55,064 bases of DNA from Candidatus Saccharimonadota bacterium (GCA_028289015.1 JAQGHC010000012.1:1-55064), one strand, 5' to 3'. Positions 34,262 through 43,109 are shown, counted from the first letter of the stretch. Numbers and translations are program-made. Notes: generated by a model from the sequence alone, not told the origin.

Positions 34262-35490
34262 CTTTTAAACGCAACTAGTCTTGCATCGATAGTCATCGTT
34301 TTACCTTCACGTATAAGTGTCAGTTTTATCGTGTCGTCAGGAGCATACTCTGCAACCAAGCTTGATACACTTCCACGGTCACCAACCTCAATATCACCAA
34401 CCTTAGTGATTATGTCTTTATCCTTGATGCCTGCTTTTGCCGCCGGGCTACCGTCGGCGATCGCGGTCTTGCCTCCACCGTTAAACACGTACGCGCCCTT
34501 TTTGACTGACAACTTGTAAAAATCAGCGACATTGGCAGTGATTGGAACATAATTAATACCTAGATAGGCACGCTGTACGCCTTTGCCCGCAAGCACCCCC
34601 TTTAGGATACCCTTTGTCGCACCAATTGGAATTGAAAACCCAATCCCTTGCGCATCAGCAGCAATTGCAGTATTAATACCAATCACCTGCCCTTGAAGAT
34701 TAAGTAACGGTCCGCCAGAGTTACCTGGATTAATTGCGGCATCGGTCTGAATAAGATCCGTGAGCGTCTCGACAGCATCCCCCGCCTGAGCAGAAACTGG
34801 GCGGCCTGTCCCAGAAATAATTCCGCTTGTGACGGTATTTTGATATTGACCTAGTGAATTGCCAATCGCTACCACTTTTTGACCAACACGGACCGAAGTA
34901 GAGTCCCCTAGTTCAGCTGCCGGTAAGTTGCTAACATTTGGTATCTTTAAAATAGCTACGTCATTCAGCGGATCTACTCCCAGCACCTGTACATTCTCAT
35001 ACGTTGTCCCATCAGACAAGGCGATACCCACAGTATTAGCACCGTTAATAACATGCTTGTTCGTCATCACATAGCCGTCTTTACTAACAATAATTCCCGT
35101 TCCTGCACCTTCTTGCGTCGATGAGCCTAAGTAAAAGTCTGTCGTTCGTGACTGTGTAATAATCGATACGACACTCGGCGAGACCTTTGATACGACGCTT
35201 GAAAGATTTTCCTCCTCCTGAGTAACAATCTTGTTGCCATCAGTACCGCTCGTCAGGCGCGAACTAAGCTGGTCATTATTAGCAGTTAATGAAGAAATTT
35301 CTGCACCGGCAAAACCAGACACCAGGCCAAAAATACTTGCCAATAAAATAGTTGCGATCACTCGGCGATTTGGACCACGACGCCCGTTGTTATACGAAGG
35401 CTGTGAATTCGCATTCTGTTGTTGTGCGTCCGATGACGTGACAACGGGAGGTAGCGAATCTTTAGAGTGGGGTGTGGGTGTTGTATCCAT
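34258..35490 (-). CDS. HtrA/DegP-type serine protease with PDZ domain
   Basis: 410 aa. An N-terminal disordered Gln/Asn/Pro region is followed by one TM (VIATILLASIFGLVSGFAGAE), a trypsin-like domain with His in MTNKHVINGA, Asp in PLNDVAILKI and Ser in AAINPGNSGGPLLN, and one PDZ domain (about 315-405). It is a membrane-anchored envelope protease or chaperone. AAGGAG lies 9 nt before ATG 35490, favouring it over ATG 35499. It is the third gene after the LCP and a 259-aa membrane protein. Confidence 0.94.
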   Translation of the reverse strand: MDTTPTPHSKDSLPPVVTSSDAQQQNANSQPSYNNGRRGPNRRVIATILLASIFGLVSGFAGAEISSLTANNDQLSSRLTSGTDGNKIVTQEEENLSSVVSKVSPSVVSIITQSRTTDFYLGSSTQEGAGTGIIVSKDGYVMTNKHVINGANTVGIALSDGTTYENVQVLGVDPLNDVAILKIPNVSNLPAAELGDSTSVRVGQKVVAIGNSLGQYQNTVTSGIISGTGRPVSAQAGDAVETLTDLIQTDAAINPGNSGGPLLNLQGQVIGINTAIAADAQGIGFSIPIGATKGILKGVLAGKGVQRAYLGINYVPITANVADFYKLSVKKGAYVFNGGGKTAIADGSPAAKAGIKDKDIITKVGDIEVGDRGSVSSLVAEYAPDDTIKLTLIREGKTMTIDARLVAFKS

Positions 35491-35543
35491 GTTCTTCATC
35501 TCCTTCTAGAGTACGATAATCAGCTTACAATATACTGAAAAAA

Positions 35544-36323
35544 TTAAATAACGCCCGTACTAATCATATTGAATAATGTCAGCAAAATAATGATGACACT
35601 GACAGATAATAGCGTTGGCATGATAATATCACTTGAACGAATACTGCCATGCCTGACGTAGCTCGTATACGCTCGCTCGGCTAAAAAGCTGATAGCTAAG
35701 GAAATTAAGGCTACTTGCGATAGCTTGATATCTCCTGCACCCGGAATTGCATAGGCAAACGTCCAGTGGTAAGCCAGCCATCCCAATTCGGCAAATACCA
35801 GCCCCCATACCAGGCTGTAAAATGAGGCGTGCGGTTCGTCGTAACTACTGACGACATGTCGTGCGGCACTATAGCCGATAAGCCACATCGCAAGAACGAC
35901 AAGGGATGCGATCCAGTCATACGAGACCGTCATCAAGGCAGAGACGCCCAAAAACACTGCCGCACCAGCCTGAATAGCAACGAACGATCGTTTTGATTTA
36001 GGCTTAACATACAAAAGCCATGCAATATATAGTGCCGTCAAAACGATCTGCAAACCAATTGCTCCGCCGGCAGTATAAATTAAAATCACGATGCTAAGAC
36101 TAACAATCAAGTCAACTAGGTTCGTCAAAATATTAACAAACCAATAGCGTGGACGCACCGCAAGAATGCGCCATTTACTAAGCAACACTAACGCAAAAGC
36201 CGGCAGTGGCGACTCGATGACAAGTAAAATAATCAAAAGTGTCACTGCAAAAGCGACATTTAATCCTATGTAGACAAGCTCGCTAATCAACGAACGGCGT
36301 TTAGATGACTTTAAAAACTCCAT
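35544..36323 (-). CDS. Polytopic membrane protein of unknown function
   Basis: 259 aa with about eight hydrophobic segments and few polar loops. There is a short basic N-terminus and a conserved-looking KWRILAVRPRYWFVNI loop. No catalytic motif is visible. TGG-TATAAT (36343-36335) ends 11 nt before the ATG, giving its own near-leaderless promoter inside the 27-nt gap after the LCP gene. Context with LCP and HtrA suggests an envelope role (inference). Confidence 0.6.
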   Translation of the reverse strand: MEFLKSSKRRSLISELVYIGLNVAFAVTLLIILLVIESPLPAFALVLLSKWRILAVRPRYWFVNILTNLVDLIVSLSIVILIYTAGGAIGLQIVLTALYIAWLLYVKPKSKRSFVAIQAGAAVFLGVSALMTVSYDWIASLVVLAMWLIGYSAARHVVSSYDEPHASFYSLVWGLVFAELGWLAYHWTFAYAIPGAGDIKLSQVALISLAISFLAERAYTSYVRHGSIRSSDIIMPTLLSVSVIIILLTLFNMISTGVI

Positions 36324-36350
36324 AATCTGCTTCTATTATACCACTCTCGC

Positions 36351-38027
36351 CTAGTTTGCCGAACGATCTACACCAAAGATAAGGACAAAATTAACGCCTT
36401 CGGGTACCGCAATCGGCGGAACAGTCTTTTTTACCTTGACGCCAAATGCTGATTCTAGACGCTGCTTCGTACCCGCCATACCATCACCAATCTGGTACAC
36501 TTCGACATCAGCATACTCGCCAGTCGGGGCGTTATCAACATCAGTAACGATAAAACCGGCGTCTGTTAATTTGTCAGCCTCTGTTTGCGCAACACCGCTG
36601 ACGCCCGAGCCATTCAATACGATAATATTTGCTCCTTCATTTGTCACAGGATCAGTACTGAGTTTTTGCTTCAAGAACGTTCGCAAATCTGAATAGTTAA
36701 AGATCCCCGCCGCAGGCATCACGACACTGGCGCCATTATAGCTGCCACTTGTCACGATCGAGTTCTCATCACCGAACAAGCTGATTGATTTGATGCTCGC
36801 CGATGGAATGTCTGATCCAAGCGTCATTAATGTTCGAATTTCACTGGTCTCAAAGTTGGTGCGAAGATTATTCCCTAAGCTATCAATCAATCCAGTCACC
36901 TTGCCAAGATCAGTTAATGTACCGGTACTGACGGCCTTTTCTTTTAATGCGACAATGATTTTTTGCTGGTTTTTCTCGCGGTCAAAGTTTGAGTTGCCTA
37001 GGCCGTACGTAGGTGCAATGTCACCACGTGCCATCGCGAGGAACAAAGCATGCTCCCCGTCCAAATGGTGGATGCCGTTATCATATTTCACCAAATGACA
37101 TTTATAGCTACAGCGCCAGTCGAAATTGCGATCAAGAATACCCGGATCGCCGTTACTACCTTGAATATCTACATCAACACCACCTACAGCGTTTACGGAA
37201 TCTTTGATTACCGTGTTATTAACATGGACACCGTATTGAATATCCATCCCAAAGATCTCACCAACGAACTTACGAGTCTCTGTCAAACGCTCTTGCTCGG
37301 CTTCTGGGGTTGAATAGTCTTCGTTCACACAGTTAAAATACTCGTTAATCTTACCTTCGTAGCCACTGTTACATGCCATGCCGTATTTAACGTACAAATC
37401 ACGTGGAATACTAAACATCGATGCTGTTTTATTCTTTTGATCGATACTAGCAATCATCATCGAATCAGTTAAAAACGCACCGCCATGTCCAGGATCGTCT
37501 TCTGACGTTCCCAAAATAAGAATGTTGCTTCGCCCATTAGTATCTTGCTTGAGCGGCTGACTTTGCACTAGGCCAAAAATATTTCCCTTAAAAATATTAC
37601 TACTTGCAGTAAATGTTTTATACGCCAGCCAGCCGCCAACGGCAGCCAATATAACGATGATGGCGATAATTGCCCACTTTATAACACGGCGGCTTTTAAA
37701 TTTTGACCCAAGGGTACTTTTTTTACCAAAAATACCACGACGCTTTTTTGAAGCCCCAGGTGATGTATCGTTAATGCCGCTAAGAGATTCGTCTATATCT
37801 CGACGTAGCAATCCTTTACTGCTATACGCTAGCGGTGCTGCACCCTGATTCGCCTGCGGGCTACTATCAGATTTAGTCTGCCGACGAGAAGGAGCTTGCA
37901 CACCAGTTGGCTGCTGCGAAGCGTGTCTGTGACGAAGATCCCCAGCTTGGCCTGGGTGTCGTTCGCCCAGGCGGCTACCAGCTCGGCGTGGAACAAATCC
38001 GTCGATTGAGTGTCGTTGTGGTTTCAT
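36351..38027 (-). CDS. LytR-CpsA-Psr (LCP) family protein with LytR_C domain
   Basis: 558 aa. A long Arg/Gln/Pro-rich cytoplasmic N-terminus (about 1-125) is followed by a TM (VIKWAIIAIIVILAAVGGWLAYK), the LCP catalytic domain with NILILGTSEDD, FLTDSMMIAS and MFSIPRDLYVKYG, and a C-terminal LytR_C domain (about 460-540, NIIVLNGSGVSGVAQ..). LCP enzymes transfer glycopolymers from undecaprenyl phosphate to peptidoglycan, fitting uppS and the mur genes here. ATG 38027 (MKPQRHS) is preferred over an upstream frame. Confidence 0.92.
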   Translation of the reverse strand: MKPQRHSIDGFVPRRAGSRLGERHPGQAGDLRHRHASQQPTGVQAPSRRQTKSDSSPQANQGAAPLAYSSKGLLRRDIDESLSGINDTSPGASKKRRGIFGKKSTLGSKFKSRRVIKWAIIAIIVILAAVGGWLAYKTFTASSNIFKGNIFGLVQSQPLKQDTNGRSNILILGTSEDDPGHGGAFLTDSMMIASIDQKNKTASMFSIPRDLYVKYGMACNSGYEGKINEYFNCVNEDYSTPEAEQERLTETRKFVGEIFGMDIQYGVHVNNTVIKDSVNAVGGVDVDIQGSNGDPGILDRNFDWRCSYKCHLVKYDNGIHHLDGEHALFLAMARGDIAPTYGLGNSNFDREKNQQKIIVALKEKAVSTGTLTDLGKVTGLIDSLGNNLRTNFETSEIRTLMTLGSDIPSASIKSISLFGDENSIVTSGSYNGASVVMPAAGIFNYSDLRTFLKQKLSTDPVTNEGANIIVLNGSGVSGVAQTEADKLTDAGFIVTDVDNAPTGEYADVEVYQIGDGMAGTKQRLESAFGVKVKKTVPPIAVPEGVNFVLIFGVDRSAN

Positions 38028-38114
38028 AAATACTTTCTCTACTATATATGAATTCTTAGCATTTTTGAACCACAAAAACCGTAAACGTGATTACTATATC
38101 CGCTATATAAAGCA

Positions 38115-38123
38115 TGTTATAGT
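38115..38123 (+). promoter_or_regulatory. lepB: Extended -10 promoter of lepB
   Basis: TGT-TATAGT with -10 at 38118-38123, 8 nt before the ATG at 38132. No ribosome binding site; leaderless start predicted. Confidence 0.55.
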
Positions 38124-38131
38124 AAATAATA

Positions 38132-38731
38132 ATGGAAGCTTCATTCATGCAACGTCACCCATTCATCAAAGACACAGTCGGCATACTTGTGTTTATCAGC
38201 TGTGTTCTGATCGGGACAATATTAATTAATGCGTTTATTTTTCGCAGCTTCAACGTCGTTGGTCCAAGTATGCAGCCGACAATGTACACGGGCGATCGCT
38301 TGATTGTTAATCGCCTGCCGGTTACATGGGCACAGCTACAGAACAAGCCATACATACCTGAACGAGGCCAGGTTATCGTCTTCAAAAATCCTCGCTACAA
38401 CGTCGGAACTGGGGACGAGTATATCGTCAAGCGCGTTATCGCCTTCCCTGGCGAACGTGTCACAGTAACTGATGGTACCTTAACAGTTTACAATAACGAA
38501 TACCCTCAGGGATTTAACCCGGATAACGACAACAACGGAGAACCTGGCTCACCTACGAGTGGCGTCGTTGACACCACAGTAACTGATGGTACACTTTTTG
38601 TTGCCGGTGATCACCGCGAAGGTGACTTCTCGTTTGATTCACGTAGCGGTCTTGGCCTGATTCCCTACTATGACGTAGTTGGACCAGTCAAGTTCCGCAT
38701 TTATCCATTCACTGCAATTCGAACATTTTAA
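38132..38731 (+). CDS. lepB: Type I signal peptidase
   Basis: 199 aa. One N-terminal TM (about 12-35), then box B VVGPSMQPTMYTGDRLIV with the catalytic Ser, box D EYIVKRVIAFPGE with the catalytic Lys, and box E VAGDHREGDFSFDSRSGLG, where FSFDSR replaces the usual N-S-x-D-S-R. It removes signal peptides of Sec-exported proteins, complementing secA and RseP here. ATG 38132 fits the leaderless promoter; ATG 38147 would still keep the TM. Confidence 0.94.
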   Translation: MEASFMQRHPFIKDTVGILVFISCVLIGTILINAFIFRSFNVVGPSMQPTMYTGDRLIVNRLPVTWAQLQNKPYIPERGQVIVFKNPRYNVGTGDEYIVKRVIAFPGERVTVTDGTLTVYNNEYPQGFNPDNDNNGEPGSPTSGVVDTTVTDGTLFVAGDHREGDFSFDSRSGLGLIPYYDVVGPVKFRIYPFTAIRTF

Positions 38732-38751
38732 TCATTCATTCACCCCAAGCA

Positions 38752-38778
38752 AAAAAGCCACCGATATGGTGGCTTTTT
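38752..38778. terminator. Bidirectional terminator between lepB and parB
   Basis: A perfect 11-bp stem AAAAAGCCACC/GGTGGCTTTTT (38752-38762 with 38768-38778) with a GATAT loop. Confidence 0.92.
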
Positions 38779-38791
38779 AAATTTTATAAAA

Positions 38792-39679
38792 CTAACGGTC
38801 AAGTAATTTTTCAAGCCGCTGAAACTCACTATCGCTCTTAAAGCGAATAATGATTTGGCCCGCGCCCTTCGCGTTCGTCTTAACGCTCACGTCCGCTGCA
38901 AGGCGCTGCACGAGTCGCTTCGTCGTATCTTCATATGGCTGCTGATCAATCTTCTGCTTTTTTGCCGGATCACCTAATTGCGGAGACTTTTTTAGCTGCA
39001 CGATAAATTGTTCGATTTTTCGCGCGCTCCACTCTTCTTTTAATATCTGTGGCAAAACTTCTTCGATGATAGCCGGATCAACGTTGACTAACGGACGAGC
39101 TTGACCCTCTCGAAGCTTACCCTCTACCAAGGCAGTTCGTACGGATTCAGGCAAGCGCAGTAATCGTAATGTATTACTGACCGCACTGACTGATTTGCCG
39201 CCGACACGTTGTCCGATTTGATCTAATGTCAGGTTAAATTGATCACGTAGCTTTAAATACGCCGTGGCTGTCTCAAGGACATTCAAATCACGACGCTGCA
39301 GGTTTTCAATCAACGATAGTTCTAGTTTATGCTGATCACTAAGTGTACGGACGAGTGCGGGAATTTTATCTAGCCCTGCCATCTTTGCTGCACGGTAGCG
39401 ACGCTCACCGGCAACAATTTGGTAGCCGCCAGCTTTCGGCGTGACGACAATCGGCTGCAGTATACCATGCTCTTTAATAGATATGGACAGCTCCTCTAGT
39501 CCGACCTCATCAAAGTGACGACGTGGCTGATCGGGATCTGCAGATACTTCAGTTAACTTAATATTGCGAAGATCACTCACCTGATCATCTTGAGCTGCAG
39601 TCGGATCAAATGATTCATCCAATAATTCCGTTGGTATCAACGAGTCAAAACCCCGTCCTAATCCTTTTTTAACCGACAC
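38792..39679 (-). CDS. parB: Chromosome partitioning protein ParB
   Basis: 295 aa. An N-terminal KKGLGRGFDSLIP, the CTP-binding ParB/Srx domain with DQPRRHFDE, GILQPIVVTP and VAGERRYRAAKMAG (the GERRYRA motif), the helix-turn-helix ALVRTLSDQHK..LIENLQRRDLN, and a C-terminal dimer region. GTG 39679 is the start, with AAGGAGG 9 nt upstream; the longer in-frame extension lies inside parA. It overlaps the parA stop by 11 nt. It loads at parS and slides as a clamp; no parS was found in the window. Confidence 0.94.
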   Translation of the reverse strand: MSVKKGLGRGFDSLIPTELLDESFDPTAAQDDQVSDLRNIKLTEVSADPDQPRRHFDEVGLEELSISIKEHGILQPIVVTPKAGGYQIVAGERRYRAAKMAGLDKIPALVRTLSDQHKLELSLIENLQRRDLNVLETATAYLKLRDQFNLTLDQIGQRVGGKSVSAVSNTLRLLRLPESVRTALVEGKLREGQARPLVNVDPAIIEEVLPQILKEEWSARKIEQFIVQLKKSPQLGDPAKKQKIDQQPYEDTTKRLVQRLAADVSVKTNAKGAGQIIIRFKSDSEFQRLEKLLDR

Positions 39680-40430
39680 GTTCAACCACCTCCTTAGTGA
39701 CCGCTTTATATGCGCGCGCACCCTTAGAAAACTTATCATATACACCGACAGGTAATCCATGGCTTGGCGCCTCTGCGAGGCGGATATTGCGCGGAATAAC
39801 TGTTTTAAATACTTTGCCTGGGAAGTGCTTTTTAATCTCTTCGTGCACTTGCCCACTCAATGTAGTCCGTCCATCCACCATCGTCGGCAAGACGCCGATC
39901 AAATCGAGTGTCGGATTCATACTTTTGCGGATCAACTTCATTGTCTCTAACAGCTGCCCAAGGCCTTCAAGTGCATAAAACTCCGCCTGAACAGGTAGCA
40001 ATACGTAACGAGCAGCGATCAATCCATTCACCGTCAGCAAACTTAGGCTTGGCGGGCTGTCGATAATAACAAAATCATAATTAGGCGTATTATCGATGGC
40101 GTTTTTTAGGCGCGTAAAACGGCGATTTGCATTCGCGAGCTCAACCTCAGTATTTGCCAGATGCGACGTTGCGGGCGCTAAAAATAAATTTTTATGATCC
40201 GTCGGTATAATGATATCCGTTAATAGTTTTGTTTCAAGGATGACATCTGTCATCGTCCCGTCAAGAGACTGTTTATCAATGCCTAGTCCGCTAGATGCAT
40301 TACCTTGCGGGTCAAAATCGATCAGCAACGTCTTTTTACCCATCTTTGCCAGATAATACGCAATATTGACGGCACTCGTCGTCTTACCGACACCGCCTTT
40401 TTGGTTTGTCACGGATATGACTGTGGTCAC
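39669..40430 (-). CDS. parA: Chromosome partitioning ATPase ParA/Soj
   Basis: 253 aa. Deviant Walker A is NQKGGVGKTTSAVN (about residue 9) with the signature Lys, the A' motif IDFDPQGNASSGLG, and Walker B FVIIDSPPSLSLL. It binds DNA cooperatively with ATP and drives ParB-parS segregation. The start is GTG 40430 with GAGGG about 12 nt upstream. ATGC-TATAAT is a likely extended -10, just after the rplU terminator. Confidence 0.95.
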   Translation of the reverse strand: MTTVISVTNQKGGVGKTTSAVNIAYYLAKMGKKTLLIDFDPQGNASSGLGIDKQSLDGTMTDVILETKLLTDIIIPTDHKNLFLAPATSHLANTEVELANANRRFTRLKNAIDNTPNYDFVIIDSPPSLSLLTVNGLIAARYVLLPVQAEFYALEGLGQLLETMKLIRKSMNPTLDLIGVLPTMVDGRTTLSGQVHEEIKKHFPGKVFKTVIPRNIRLAEAPSHGLPVGVYDKFSKGARAYKAVTKEVVERVG

Positions 40431-40478
40431 TGTGTATTTTCCCTCTCTCTTTTGGACTATTATAGCATGAGCGCAATT

Positions 40479-40512
40479 AAAAATCCCCGCTTTATTGGAG
40501 CAGGGATTTTTT
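40479..40512 (-). terminator. Rho-independent terminator after rplU
   Basis: An imperfect stem pairs AAAAATCCCCGC (40479-40490) with GCAGGGATTTTT (ends about 40511), followed on the minus strand by an A/T tract. Confidence 0.8.
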
Positions 40513-40517
40513 GAAAG

Positions 40518-40826
40518 TTACTTGATTGAAGTAATTTCAATCTTGCTGTATTTTTGGCGGTGGCCCATTTCTTTGTGGACGCGCTTTTTCGCTTTGTAGC
40601 GGATAATACGAATTTTTTCGCCTTTGACGAGATCGTCAATGACTTTCGCGGTGACGGTCACCCCTTTAACAGTTGGCGTGCCGATAGTGGTTTTGTCACC
40701 ATCAATAACCAACAGTGCATCAAGCGTGAGCTCTTTTGTGCCTTCCTGGAGGAGGTCCACCAGTAGGGTCTCTTTTTCGGCGACAATAAATTGTTTTCCA
40801 CCGATCTTAACGACTGCTTTTGTCAT
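40518..40826 (-). CDS. rplU: 50S ribosomal protein bL21
   Basis: 102 aa. VVKIGGKQFIVAEKETLLVDLL, VTVTAKVIDDLVKGEKIRIIRYKAKKRVHKEMGHRQKYSKIEITSI match bL21, including the C-terminal KKR-x-x-GHRQ block that binds 23S rRNA. ATG 40826 has AGGA 5 nt upstream, making the longer frame from 40850 unlikely. It is alone here; its usual partner rpmA is about 37 kb away. Confidence 0.96.
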   Translation of the reverse strand: MTKAVVKIGGKQFIVAEKETLLVDLLQEGTKELTLDALLVIDGDKTTIGTPTVKGVTVTAKVIDDLVKGEKIRIIRYKAKKRVHKEMGHRQKYSKIEITSIK

Positions 40827-40906
40827 ATGATTCCTTTTATTATTAATCAATCAGTTGTTAATTGTAACAGATAGCGGCCATTTGGACAAGGGGTTAATAT
40901 GAAATC

Positions 40907-40953
40907 GAGTCCACCCTATGAAGGAGTGGAACTCGACCTCATAGGGTGGACTC
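40907..40953. repeat. Perfect 15-bp inverted repeat with a nested hairpin
   Basis: GAGTCCACCCTATGA (40907-40921) pairs perfectly with TCATAGGGTGGACTC (40939-40953). The 17-nt loop contains a second small stem GAGT-gga-ACTC (40924-40934). There is no T-tract on either strand. It lies between rplU and the first of two small unknown genes on the minus strand. Confidence 0.75.
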
Positions 40954-40987
40954 ATATTGTTGAGTTAGGCCGGAATGAAGCGTCGAC

Positions 40988-41362
40988 CTACTTGAAGCGC
41001 CTGATCATCGCTACGATCTCGGCCGCTATCTTAGCGTCAGGATGCTCAGATTGAACAGCTAGTGCTCTTGCCCGACTTAACACCTCGCCGAATTCGAATG
41101 ATGGAGCCCCTGCGAACTCTTGCATCTGTTCGTCGTGAAAACCACTTTTCGCAAGCGTCTCCCTGAGGGTTTGGCGTTGCCTATCTGAGATTGTCATAGC
41201 TTCTCCACCTTCTCGCTTGCACGGCGCTTGATGCTCCCCGTAAAATGACTGCTGGTCGTAAAGAGACTCTAGTTCGTCGTACTCAGTCAATCTACGCCTG
41301 AAGCTCTCATTCCTGAGTGCATCACAAAAAACATCGACTACCGCAGGCTGCTCCTTGGACAT
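40988..41362 (-). CDS. Hypothetical 124-aa protein, first of a motif-sharing pair
   Basis: Mostly helical and charged, with no TM or signal peptide and two Cys (VFCDAL and APCKREG). The start is ATG 41362 with GAGGTG closely upstream. The C-terminal half has LAKSGFHDEQMQEFAG..EVLSRARALA, which matches a block in the neighbour at 41557 (KCNFQDEEIRNLAE..IRERAVKLA). I recognise no family. Confidence 0.55.
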   Translation of the reverse strand: MSKEQPAVVDVFCDALRNESFRRRLTEYDELESLYDQQSFYGEHQAPCKREGGEAMTISDRQRQTLRETLAKSGFHDEQMQEFAGAPSFEFGEVLSRARALAVQSEHPDAKIAAEIVAMIRRFK

Positions 41363-41556
41363 CTTCACCTCACTCATAAATAGACGTAGTAGACTTGTTC
41401 TCTTCACCTTTCTTCTCACCTAGATTGTGCGGGCTGCGACGTACATTTTACAATGTTGTCATAGTCTTGGCAGTATTTAACAACGCTTAAACATAACCAT
41501 TAAAAGTATAGCGCCTCTTCGAAAAAAGCAGGACTCTCTTCTTCAAACCGGATTAG

Positions 41557-41928
41557 CTATAACTTATCCCGACCACCTTCTAATGTGGCGCGCGTTAAGG
41601 GCGTGATGCCGTTCATCTCTTCAGGGCTGCGAATCGGGCGTCGAACAGCTTCCTCTGCGAGCTTCCGCTCAGCCTTGGCTAGCTGATCAATTGTGTTGAT
41701 TATAAAAAGAGCTTCTCGCTCTTCGCGAGTATACCCTTCAAACTCTCCTACAGACAGGGGATCTACATCTATTGCCTGTCTAACGTGCGCCAGCTTAACG
41801 GCCCGCTCCCGAATAGCTTCGACGCTTCCCTCGCTCTCTGCGAGATTGCGTATTTCTTCATCTTGAAAATTACACTTGATAACCGCTCGGCGGATATGTT
41901 CCTCAGAACTAATATGTCGTCCAGCCAT
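41557..41928 (-). CDS. Hypothetical 123-aa protein, second of a motif-sharing pair
   Basis: Helical, charged and soluble-looking. It begins MAGRHISSEEHIRRAVIKC; the NFQDEEIRNLAESEGSVEAI..RAVKLA block resembles the C-terminal block of the neighbouring 124-aa protein. The start is ATG 41928 or GTG 41940; GAGG lies about 11 nt before the ATG. The 194-nt gap to the neighbour (41363-41556) is A/T-rich with no clear gene. Family unknown. Confidence 0.55.
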   Translation of the reverse strand: MAGRHISSEEHIRRAVIKCNFQDEEIRNLAESEGSVEAIRERAVKLAHVRQAIDVDPLSVGEFEGYTREEREALFIINTIDQLAKAERKLAEEAVRRPIRSPEEMNGITPLTRATLEGGRDKL

Positions 41929-42037
41929 TAGAGATAACACCTCTTTCGATAACGTACGACACAGAACGGGCTGTTCTATGTTTCTACGAATATATAAACA
42001 TCATTGGATTAGATATACAAGCACAAGCGTATCAGTA

Positions 42038-42466
42038 CTAAATCTGTCCGCCGCCGGATAGAGACAGGACGACAGCAACGAGCGACATTAACCCAACCGC
42101 CTTGTATGCGCCATGGTGCAGATACCATGATTTCTTTAAAGATTTCGGTAATTTATGTCGATACGCGTGCGCTCCGAGCGCTACTGCCGTCGCCGCAATC
42201 AAAAGGACCACCGAACCAATCGCAGCAGGCGTTAACGATTGCACCATCACGCCCATCTGGGATACAAATCCGTACGGCTGAGCAGTCGGCGGCGCCACTT
42301 CAGTTTGCATACCCGCAACCGTCGCAGGCATTGTTTCGCTTGCATACATCGCCACCACTAGGGTCGCCGGCTTGCCGCTCAGATCGCCGCTCACAACAGC
42401 AAAGCCCGCTTGTTTGTACTCCGCACCAAGTATATTAGCGCGGTGCTCATAGCTAGTTATATAACC
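42038..42466 (-). pseudogene. 5'-truncated CAP/SCP-domain membrane protein gene
   Basis: The frame is open from just after TGA 42469-42467 to the stop at 42038. It begins GYITSYEHRANILGAEYKQA, like the C-terminal third of a CAP domain (..W-x-x-S-x-x-HR-x-NIL..), continues through ASETMPATVAG and VAPPTAQPYGF, and ends with two TM segments separated by KLPKSLKKS. No start codon other than GTG 42394 lies upstream of the TMs, and the signal peptide and first two thirds of the domain are missing. The upstream gene's stop overlaps this frame by 10 nt. Probably a remnant. Confidence 0.6.
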
Positions 42467-43047
42467 TCAGACAACTTTGGTATTATCTTACGGCAAACAA
42501 GTAGTGTGCAATAATAAATCATTATTACAAAAAAAACCAACCAATACCAAGCTACTCCATATAATTTCCAACCATGATCAGAAGCCTGTAGTGGAGCAGT
42601 AACATCAGGTGCTATCGTCATTACATTTGGCAACGTTGTTAACGCCAGGCTTTGATAATTCGTATATAGCGTTTGCGGTTGCATTTCTGATATAACGATA
42701 GACGGCAACTGATCAAGCGGCTCTGTCACTATTGTCGCTACAGAGGTAGAATTAACTGTCGTCGGCGGCTGTAAAATTACGTCCGGAGCTTTATTGGCGG
42801 GCGGACGTGTTGCTGTAGGGGTATTAGTTTTACTGGATTCTCGCTTAGTGTCACTATTAGTGTTGCCTCCAGATTCATTTAATCTGGTAGCTGATAGCAC
42901 CATATCGACAATAGGCTCAACGGTACGTGCGTGCGTCGTCGCAGATAGTAAGAATGAGACAGCGAAGGCACACGATAAGATGATTGCCCCTGTACGAACA
43001 TTCATTAACGCCCCACCGGTATTGAGTCGCCCCATGGATTCCCTCAC
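42457..43047 (-). CDS. Secreted or anchored protein of unknown function
   Basis: Up to 196 aa. MNVRTGAIILSCAFAVSFLL is a good signal peptide if translation starts at ATG 43005; GTG 43047 and ATG 43035 are also possible and each has a G-rich site upstream. The middle is Thr/Ser/Pro/Asn-rich and low complexity (NTPTATRPPANKAPD), and a C-terminal TM (VAWYWLVFFVIMIYYCTLLV) precedes KIIPKLSEVI. It looks like a wall-spanning anchored protein. The truncated CAP frame begins at its end in the -1 frame. Confidence 0.5.
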   Translation of the reverse strand: MRESMGRLNTGGALMNVRTGAIILSCAFAVSFLLSATTHARTVEPIVDMVLSATRLNESGGNTNSDTKRESSKTNTPTATRPPANKAPDVILQPPTTVNSTSVATIVTEPLDQLPSIVISEMQPQTLYTNYQSLALTTLPNVMTIAPDVTAPLQASDHGWKLYGVAWYWLVFFVIMIYYCTLLVCRKIIPKLSEVI

Positions 43048-43109
43048 TTTTCCCCACTGAAAATGTAGGGTTAGTGCGTATAATTATATCATAGGCAAAA
43101 TATGTAAAA

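Noticed and set aside
39669-40430. Possible parS or origin near parAB
   Set aside because: I looked for TGTTTCACGTGAAACA-like sites around parAB and elsewhere and found none.
41363-41556. A gene or RNA in the gap between the two motif-sharing small proteins
   Set aside because: No open frame with a start signal, no tRNA-like arms and no strong hairpin; only A/T-rich spacer.
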